A stretch of 38,677 nt of DNA, taken from Candidatus Aminicenantota bacterium (GTDB lineage: Bacteria; Acidobacteriota; Aminicenantia; UBA2199). The DNA is taken from the NCBI GenBank assembly GCA_018262835.1, contig JADFDP010000018.1, positions 1 to 38,677 on the forward strand. Reading direction: 5' to 3'. This document shows, one piece after another, positions 33,582-38,677 of the stretch. Each line of letters begins with the position of its first letter. The first letter of the stretch is position 1. Below the pieces are notes generated by a model that searched no databases, had not been told where the DNA came from, and saw only the letters and a program-made list of their open reading frames with translations. The position numbers were made by a program, and so were the translations under genes.

Positions 33582-34554
33582 GATCTACCTGCTGCTTTTG
33601 CTGCTGCTGCCCTGGCTTGCATGGTGGGACCATTTCCTGGCCCGCAAAGGTCGTCGCCATATCTGGTTTCCATCACAAAAATTTTTCCCGGCCGCGGCCC
33701 CGACCCTGAAGACCGTACTGATCCGCAACCTGAACCGCTTCAAAATGGCCGCCCTGCTCCTTTTCATCCTGGCCCTGGCCCGGCCGCAACTACTCAACAC
33801 CTACCGCATCGAAGAGCAGAAGGGCATGGATATCCTCCTGACCCTGGACATTTCGGGCTCCATGGCCGCCATCGACTTCAAGCCAAAAAACCGGCTGGAA
33901 GTGGCCAAGGAAGTCATCGCCTCCTTCATCGAGAAGCGCCGCAGCGACCGCCTGGGCCTGGTTATCTTCGCCGCCACCTCCTACAGCAAATGCCCGCTGA
34001 CCGTGGACTACGACATCCTGAAGTTTTACCTGCAGGATACCGAGCTCGGAGAGCTGGAAGACGGCACGGCGCTTGGCATGGCCCTGGCCAATTCGGTCAA
34101 CCGCATCCGGCATGCCGCGACCAAGACCAAGATCATCATCCTGCTCACCGACGGCGTGAACAACCGCGGCGAGATCGATCCGCGCGACGCCGCCAAGATG
34201 GCCCGCGACTTCAACATCAAGGTCTACACCATCGGCGTCGGCACCCGCGGCGAAGCGCCCTACCCGGTGCTGGACTCCTTCGGCCGCCAGCAGTACGTCA
34301 TGGTCAACGTGGAGATCGACGAGCCCCTGCTGCAGGAGATCGCCAAGACCACCGGCGGCCTCTATTTCCGGGCCACCGATCCCGATTCGCTGCGGAATAT
34401 TTTCGGCGAGATCGACCGCTGGGAAAAAACCAGAATCAAGAGCAAAAGCTATTACGAGACCACCGAGCTGTTCCCCTATTTCATCGCCCTGGGGCTGTTG
34501 ATCCTGTTCCTGGTCGAAACGGCGCGCCGCTCCTTCCTGCGCACCCTGCCCTGA
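33562..34554 (+). CDS. batA: BatA-like VWA-domain membrane protein
   Basis: 330-residue protein: an N-terminal membrane helix (about 5-25), a second helix near 55-75, a VWA domain (about 90-290) with an intact MIDAS (LDISGSM at the start, the Thr of LEDGTALG, and LLTDGVNNRGE), and a C-terminal membrane helix (FPYFIALGLLILFLVETARR). It probably forms a membrane complex with the DUF58 and BatD-like proteins. In many genomes a second VWA gene (batB) follows; here only possible remnants are present around hicBA. Confidence 0.88.
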   Translation: MFKLAAKIYLLLLLLLPWLAWWDHFLARKGRRHIWFPSQKFFPAAAPTLKTVLIRNLNRFKMAALLLFILALARPQLLNTYRIEEQKGMDILLTLDISGSMAAIDFKPKNRLEVAKEVIASFIEKRRSDRLGLVIFAATSYSKCPLTVDYDILKFYLQDTELGELEDGTALGMALANSVNRIRHAATKTKIIILLTDGVNNRGEIDPRDAAKMARDFNIKVYTIGVGTRGEAPYPVLDSFGRQQYVMVNVEIDEPLLQEIAKTTGGLYFRATDPDSLRNIFGEIDRWEKTRIKSKSYYETTELFPYFIALGLLILFLVETARRSFLRTLP

Positions 34555-34588
34555 AAACAAAAGGGCGATTCCCCCGGCGGGGGCAAGC

Positions 34589-34624
34589 ATGAACACCCCT
34601 AATAAATTTCGGCTTGAAAATTAA
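34589..34624 (+). pseudogene. Possible N-terminal remnant of a second VWA (BatB-like) gene
   Basis: An ATG after GGGGGCAAGC, 34 nt past the batA stop, encodes MNTPNKFRLEN and then TAA. 'FRLEN' resembles the first residues of Bat VWA proteins, which usually run on as 'NPW..LLLL'. It is very short, so it could be chance; it gains weight from the C-terminal remnant at 35071-35106. Confidence 0.35.
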
Positions 34625-34642
34625 TCAAATTGAGACTATTAT
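34614..34642 (+). promoter_or_regulatory. Predicted promoter of hicBA
   Basis: TTGAAA (34614-34619), 17 nt and TATTAT (34637-34642) give a start near 34649, 10 nt before the hicB ATG, with GGAGA in the short leader. Confidence 0.6.
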
Positions 34643-34658
34643 TATTCCGGAGAGATCG

Positions 34659-34871
34659 ATGAAAAATATTAAATATGTCGTTTATCGGGAAGACAAATAT
34701 TATGTGGCCCAGTGCCTGAACGTGGATGTTTCCAGCTTCGGCACGACACTCGACGCGGCAGTGGCCAATCTAAAAGAAGCTTTGGAATTATATTTTGAAG
34801 ATAATAAAGAAGCGGTCGATTTTCGCTCCATTCAAGAGGTGGTGCTCGGCGAAACCCGGGTCCATGCCTAA
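34659..34871 (+). CDS. hicB: HicB-family antitoxin (short form)
   Basis: 70-residue antitoxin of a type II toxin-antitoxin pair. 'MKNIKYVVYREDKYYVAQCLNVDVSSFGTTLDAAVANLKEALELYF' is the partly degraded RNase-H-like HicB fold. No ribbon-helix-helix or HTH DNA-binding tail follows, so autoregulation by this protein alone is doubtful. ATG 34659 has GGAGA upstream. It overlaps hicA by 8 nt. The order is antitoxin first, the reverse of E. coli hicAB but common elsewhere. Confidence 0.85.
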   Translation: MKNIKYVVYREDKYYVAQCLNVDVSSFGTTLDAAVANLKEALELYFEDNKEAVDFRSIQEVVLGETRVHA

Positions 34872-35070
34872 GCTTTATTCTTCCAAGTGGATTGTCACGG
34901 TTCTTGAACGCCACGGCTTCATACTCAGTGGCCAGCGCGGCAGCCACAAGAAATTCCGCAAGGACGACAAAACGGTTATTGTCCCCGATCCGCGCCGCGA
35001 AATCCCCATGGGAACTTTCCACTCCATTCTCCGCCAAACGGGATTACAAAAAAGCGATTTTGAAAAGTAG
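34864..35070 (+). CDS. hicA: HicA-family mRNA interferase toxin
   Basis: 68-residue dsRBD-like toxin that cleaves mRNA when free of HicB. The GSHKKFRKDDK segment carries the catalytic His28, and 'VPDPRREIPMGTFHSILRQTGL' is the family's C-terminal half. ATG 34864 overlaps hicB by 8 nt. The stop codon abuts the BatB-like C-terminal remnant. Confidence 0.9.
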   Translation: MPKLYSSKWIVTVLERHGFILSGQRGSHKKFRKDDKTVIVPDPRREIPMGTFHSILRQTGLQKSDFEK

Positions 35071-35106
35071 CCTGCCCGCCGCGCCTTCCTGCGCACCCGA
35101 CTCTGA
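35071..35106 (+). pseudogene. C-terminal remnant of a second VWA (BatA/BatB-like) gene
   Basis: Directly after the hicA stop, one frame reads PARRAFLRTRL and then TGA. The intact batA ends TARRSFLRTLP and TGA. Nucleotide similarity continues past the stop (GAGAACAAGAAAG against AAAACAAAAGGG). This is the tail of a paralogue, or a duplicate of the batA end, left behind next to the hicBA cassette. Confidence 0.65.
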
Positions 35107-35128
35107 GAACAAGAAAGAGGTTTCTAGA

Positions 35129-35866
35129 CTATACTCGGGCACCACATGAAGGGCATTTCGGTTCAGGGTCTCGAAAAGTCGCAAATTCTTGTCCGCAAGA
35201 ATGACATTCATGCATATTAATGTTTTCAAAACATCCTTCACATCTATTCATTGTTACAGCGCAAGCTCCACAATTGGGGCATTCCAAGAAATCATGCTTA
35301 TCAGGAAATTCCTCCGCAAGGACCTGTTCGACAAACTCACTATATTCCGAAAGATGCTCCCATTTTAGCAAGTCCAACACTTCGATTTCGATTGGAGGAG
35401 AGAAGTTGAAAATCTCTTCTGTAGAAATTCCATAACGACGACTAATTGCCCGAAGTAAGGCCAACGTTGACCATACGGCTGGACTAATATCTCCTATTAT
35501 AGATTTTGGATTATGCATAAGGTCATGCCTGAGTCCAATTAGCGTATTTAAGACCGATAAAAGCTTCACTTCAGATTTACTCAAATTGGCCTTAAATTTA
35601 TTAAGTTCTTCTAACAAACTTGTTGAACTTGGGAACCAAGGTTTACCATTTTTCTTAGTTTTTTTAAGTAATTCATTTTGGGGGCTCACTGCTGACAAGA
35701 CAACATATAGGTAGATTTCCGCTGCATGATGAACGCTTAATACGATCCACTTTTTATGATGCGCAGAATCCGCAGAATTAATTGCCAGCTCACTAAAATG
35801 AGCCAGGGCATGGAATAGCGAATCTTTTATGTTATTTAACATTTCGATTTCAGACTTACTTTCCAT
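35129..35866 (-). CDS. HEPN-like protein with C-terminal zinc ribbons
   Basis: 245-residue cytosolic protein without a firm family name. The N-terminal helical part (1-145) resembles HEPN domains: 'HHKKWIVLSVHHAAEIYLYVVLSA', then LRHDLMH, an R-x4-H motif (R113, H118) like the HEPN RNase active site. The C-terminal 50 residues hold nine cysteines (196, 199, 202, 209, 212, 221, 224, 238, 241), enough for two zinc ribbons, including CHSCG and CPSCG. It is AT-rich and lies 23 nt after the TM-anchored gene, in what looks like one operon with the methyltransferase. An RNase or defence role is inferred only from the motif and context. Confidence 0.6.
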   Translation of the reverse strand: MESKSEIEMLNNIKDSLFHALAHFSELAINSADSAHHKKWIVLSVHHAAEIYLYVVLSAVSPQNELLKKTKKNGKPWFPSSTSLLEELNKFKANLSKSEVKLLSVLNTLIGLRHDLMHNPKSIIGDISPAVWSTLALLRAISRRYGISTEEIFNFSPPIEIEVLDLLKWEHLSEYSEFVEQVLAEEFPDKHDFLECPNCGACAVTMNRCEGCFENINMHECHSCGQEFATFRDPEPKCPSCGARV

Positions 35867-35889
35867 ATCATCATTCTTTTATAATGACG

Positions 35890-36453
35890 TTAAGATTTCC
35901 TAATTTTAGCAATTGCCTCTTTTATCTCATTTAATTTATTCAATAATTTTTCATTATGACTCGTACTACATTCAAAATAAAATTGCTTGATATCTAATTT
36001 AATCCAATTTTCATGATTTTTCCTATCTAACCCATCAGTGTGATTAATACAAACATCATATTCAGTTGCCAATTCTTTTTCCGAACTGAAAAATGCAGGA
36101 AAACTGTCAAGGTAAAATTTTAGCTCTTGTCCCGGAGCTAAGAATGATATTCCATCGCGAAATGCTGGCAAATCGGAAAACTTAATATCCTTGTTTTGAA
36201 TATCCTTCTTTTTAATATTTATTTCTGGATTAAAAGATATTTTTATATCAAGCGCAGGAATAGTTGAAATATTTTTTATTACCAAATTAACCATGGCCCC
36301 ACGTTGAGGGAAATCAAAATATGCAATAACCGACGATGATGCCTGTGCTCTCGTTATTTTTTTATTATAATTTGCGATCTGCCAGGTTTTAATAACATAT
36401 ATTACAAGAGCAATTAAACTTAATATTTGAACAATATTTAGTATTAACTGCAT
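35890..36453 (-). CDS. Membrane-anchored protein of unknown function in the methyltransferase operon
   Basis: 187 residues: one N-terminal membrane helix (about 5-24, LNIVQILSLIALVIYVIKTW), a beta-rich domain ('RGAMVNLVIKNISTIPALDIKISF'), and a helical, charged C-terminus (NEKLLNKLNEIKEAIAKIRKS). I recognise no family. The start codon shares one base with the stop of the methyltransferase gene (TAATG), implying coupled translation. Composition is clearly AT-rich, unlike the window's core genes, and fits an acquired segment. Confidence 0.65.
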   Translation of the reverse strand: MQLILNIVQILSLIALVIYVIKTWQIANYNKKITRAQASSSVIAYFDFPQRGAMVNLVIKNISTIPALDIKISFNPEINIKKKDIQNKDIKFSDLPAFRDGISFLAPGQELKFYLDSFPAFFSSEKELATEYDVCINHTDGLDRKNHENWIKLDIKQFYFECSTSHNEKLLNKLNEIKEAIAKIRKS

Positions 36454-38677
36454 TATTTCATCTCCACGATTTTTATCTCATCCTTGGTCAGCCCATATAA
36501 CTCATAAACCAGGCAATCAATTTTCTTATCCAGAATGTTTATCTGTTTTTCGAACATGTTTTTTTCGCTCTCAAGCCGTGAATTATGATACCTTTTTTGC
36601 AGTTCAAGTATTGATTCAACTAATCCAATAATTCCCTCACGATATTTCCGCTCATCAGGATTATCAATATTGCATGTTCGAATTGGAAGTTGCTCGAGAT
36701 ACTGGGTAAAAAATCGTAAATATCCGCCTCTAAAAACAGCGAACGATTTCAAGTAAAAGAAAGTCAACAAAGTTGAATTGAGTAAACCTAATAAATACTT
36801 ATCAGCTTTTGAAATGAAATATGTCGTGTTTGCCGAATAATAGTTCTCGTTATCAAAGCAAAAACTCCCTTTTGTTGCCATGTCAGGAAACATAATTTTT
36901 GGGTTTTCGAATTCTGCGAAGTAATCGATTGTATCCTGTATTTCATACCATTGATAAGCGCCAGGCTTGCGACCTTTCCATTCCTTGCCTTTATAGTTTT
37001 GGGGTTTGGGCATCAAACGTTCTTTGAATGGCAATAGATGGTTTTCAATGGCTGGATATTTTTTAATATCGATCCCGTGTCTTGTGAAAACAAGGTACTT
37101 GTCGCTATTCGGTTGCAGATATCGTTTGATATCCCTGCCGGCGAGAAAAGGCTTGATGATTTCCTTGGATTTTGGATCTTCCCTGATCAATCTTTTTTTG
37201 GTCGCTTCGTCAATGACAAACGCTTCGTTTAAACCGGTTTTGATACCGTAATAAATTTTCCCGTTTACATATTCCTCTAAGGTGACGGCTCGTCGCGATT
37301 CGACCATGGTCTTCAATTTTTGCAGGAGCGCCTGTGTATCGGCACCGGCCAACGCCCAGCCGGCGTCATCCAAATGCGTCGCATCCACCTTGAATTTATT
37401 CGCCTCGACATAGGCGGACAGGTCGCCAAACAACAATGTCTTCATATTGACCGCGTCAATTGTAGGGACAGGTCGCGACCTGTCCCTACCGATATCAGCC
37501 CTGTCGTTATTCTTCACCCGCAAAATGCACGGGTAGGTCGTGGCTTTCTCGAAGACCGGCAGGTCGCCGAAATCGACGATCTCCAGGATCTCTTTGCTTT
37601 TCAGGAAACGGCGCAGGGGTTCGCCATAACCGGCCCGCATCCATTTGTTGGCCACGATAATGCCGAACAAACCGTCTTTCTTTAAAAGACCGATCCCCTT
37701 TTCGATGAAATAGGCGTAGAGGTCGGCGACGCCATGGTAAACCTTGTAGCGGGTTGAAAAATATTCCTTGTACTCGCCCAGCCCCTCCTGGCGCACATAA
37801 GGCGGGTTGCCGATCACGACATCGAAGCCGCCATTTTTAAACACTTCAGGAAATCCGGCTTCCCAATCAAAGACATTGAGCCGGCGCGACACTTCCTCAT
37901 CGGCAAAGAGGTCTTTTTGTACGGCATCATAGAAATCGGATCCGATCAGGGAGTTGCCGCACTTGATGTTCTCGGAAAGGTTGGGGAGCAATTTAATATC
38001 GGAGTATTTAAACAGATAACCGGTCGATTCGCGGTTCTCGCCTTCCAACAGTTTCAACAGCAGCGAAAGCTTGGTCACCTCGACCGCCTGGCGGTCGATA
38101 TCTACTCCGTAAATATGCTCTTGCAATATGCGCTGCTTTTCACCGATGGTCAGCCTGTACTCATTTTCTCGAACCTGATAAATTTTTCTTTCCTTCAAGG
38201 ATCTTTGCAGGGTCTTTTCATCTCTTCCCGTCGTAGGGGCACGGCGCGCCGTGCCCTTGCCCCTCGATCCTGAATAATATTCCATGTAGGCGTCCAGCAG
38301 GCACTGATAAGCCGAAATCAGGAACGATCCCGAACCGCAAGCCGGATCAAGGATCTTGATCGGCGGGATCGCAATTACGGAATCCCCATTGATCAATTCC
38401 CCCACCGTTTTTTGGACAATATAATCAACGATGTATTTCGGTGTGTAATAAACCCCGCCAGCCTTACGAACTTCGGGTTTTTCCTCGACCCTGGCCTGGT
38501 GGCCGGCCGTCAGATGGATGGTTTTTCCCAGGAACTGCTCGTAGATATTGCCCAGGATTTCGACCGGCAGCACGGAAAACTCATAAGGCGATTCGGGATA
38601 ATACAGATCCTTGATGATTTCCAGGAACACCTTGTCGTCGATCTTTAATTTCGGCGTCAGTTGGTCGGCCTTAAAAT
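36453..38677 (-). CDS. Type IIG-like (Eco57I/TaqI-type) N6-adenine DNA methyltransferase, 5' end outside window
   Basis: Partial gene: the frame is open to the window edge, so the N-terminus (possibly with a nuclease domain) is not visible. At least 740 residues are seen. The methylase core has motif I LDPACGSGSF and motif IV DVVIGNPPYVRQE, which define gamma-class N6-adenine enzymes. The C-terminal half, with 'FLAGRDIKRYLQPNSDKYLVF' and 'KYPAIENHLLPFKERL', is a TaqI-like target-recognition domain. Between motifs, two palindromic repeats are translated in frame as SRGKGTARRAPTTGR and GRDRSRPVPT (see 37462-37489 and 38233-38263). The stop overlaps the next gene. It is probably a restriction-modification or a BREX/phage-defence methylase; the missing end would decide. 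Confidence 0.88.
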   Translation of the reverse strand, partial: FKADQLTPKLKIDDKVFLEIIKDLYYPESPYEFSVLPVEILGNIYEQFLGKTIHLTAGHQARVEEKPEVRKAGGVYYTPKYIVDYIVQKTVGELINGDSVIAIPPIKILDPACGSGSFLISAYQCLLDAYMEYYSGSRGKGTARRAPTTGRDEKTLQRSLKERKIYQVRENEYRLTIGEKQRILQEHIYGVDIDRQAVEVTKLSLLLKLLEGENRESTGYLFKYSDIKLLPNLSENIKCGNSLIGSDFYDAVQKDLFADEEVSRRLNVFDWEAGFPEVFKNGGFDVVIGNPPYVRQEGLGEYKEYFSTRYKVYHGVADLYAYFIEKGIGLLKKDGLFGIIVANKWMRAGYGEPLRRFLKSKEILEIVDFGDLPVFEKATTYPCILRVKNNDRADIGRDRSRPVPTIDAVNMKTLLFGDLSAYVEANKFKVDATHLDDAGWALAGADTQALLQKLKTMVESRRAVTLEEYVNGKIYYGIKTGLNEAFVIDEATKKRLIREDPKSKEIIKPFLAGRDIKRYLQPNSDKYLVFTRHGIDIKKYPAIENHLLPFKERLMPKPQNYKGKEWKGRKPGAYQWYEIQDTIDYFAEFENPKIMFPDMATKGSFCFDNENYYSANTTYFISKADKYLLGLLNSTLLTFFYLKSFAVFRGGYLRFFTQYLEQLPIRTCNIDNPDERKYREGIIGLVESILELQKRYHNSRLESEKNMFEKQINILDKKIDCLVYELYGLTKDEIKIVEMK
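37462..37489 (-). repeat. Perfect 28-bp palindrome inside the methyltransferase gene
   Basis: Half-site GTAGGGACAGGTCG is followed at once by its exact reverse complement. It is read in frame as GRDRSRPVPT between the methylase core and the recognition domain. It shares the GTAGGG...CCCTAC ends with the intergenic repeats A to C. Confidence 0.85.
38233..38263 (-). repeat. Palindromic repeat inside the methyltransferase gene
   Basis: GTAGG is followed by the perfect 20-bp palindrome with half-site GGGCACGGCG (38237-38256), then TTG and CCCCT. It is translated in frame as GKGTARRAPT just after motif I of the methylase. Confidence 0.8.

Noticed and set aside
34555-34600. Rho-independent terminator after batA (CCCCCGGCGGGGG)
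   Set aside because: The short GC hairpin is not followed by a T run and more likely contains the ribosome binding site of the possible BatB remnant.
37462-38263. CRISPR or IS-end explanation for the palindromes in the methylase
   Set aside because: Only two non-identical units lie about 750 bp apart with no spacers, transposase or target duplication visible.
1-38677. tRNA, rRNA, riboswitch, CRISPR array or prophage
   Set aside because: I found no cloverleaf, rRNA segment, regularly spaced repeats, or phage structural or integrase genes.

Overview
The window looks like chromosome of a Gram-negative (diderm), GC-moderate bacterium. It encodes a TonB-dependent receptor with an N-terminal carboxypeptidase-regulatory-like domain, a TamB/Omp85 outer-membrane assembly pair and a respiratory succinate dehydrogenase. 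The receptor type, a TPR-bearing sulfatase-like lipoprotein, a DUF6600-type surface protein and a DUF58/Bat operon together resemble Acidobacteria-like lineages such as Candidatus Aminicenantes. That placement is inference from gene content; no rRNA gene is present to test it.

Left part (1-17.1 kb, mostly minus strand): nudC; a secreted parallel beta-helix protein broken near its C-terminus by a one-base frameshift; the sdhCDAB operon, divergent from a membrane diguanylate cyclase followed by malQ; a FecR/DUF6600-like exported protein with a strong terminator; a sulfatase-superfamily lipoprotein with TPRs; and the large TonB-dependent receptor. The receptor has a textbook sigma-54 promoter with two phased upstream dyad repeats. 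Three copies of a composite palindromic repeat lie just 3' of minus-strand genes.

Middle (17.4-30.7 kb): a transaldolase-tamB-tamA-like run (the tamB start is disrupted by a T9 homopolymer); a nucleotidyltransferase plus winged-helix gene pair with two dyads placed on its -35 and -10 boxes (toxin-antitoxin-like); a MenA/UbiA prenyltransferase; a SurA-N-like chaperone, a YhaM-like HD/OB exonuclease and a small zinc-ribbon membrane protein; and, converging on them, a PilB/GspE homologue whose Walker A and B motifs have decayed.

Right part (30.8-38.7 kb): ferritin; a small unknown gene heading a DUF58-BatD-BatA operon; and a hicBA cassette that appears to have replaced the body of a second VWA gene, leaving a possible N-terminal and a clear C-terminal remnant. 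On the minus strand lies a Type IIG-like N6-adenine methyltransferase running off the window edge. It carries two palindromic repeats read through in frame and is followed, translationally coupled, by a TM-anchored protein and a HEPN-like/zinc-ribbon protein. Several genes (nudC, the cyclase, the nucleotidyltransferase, the SurA-like gene) have a -10-like box only 5-8 nt before the start codon and no ribosome binding site, suggesting leaderless mRNAs.
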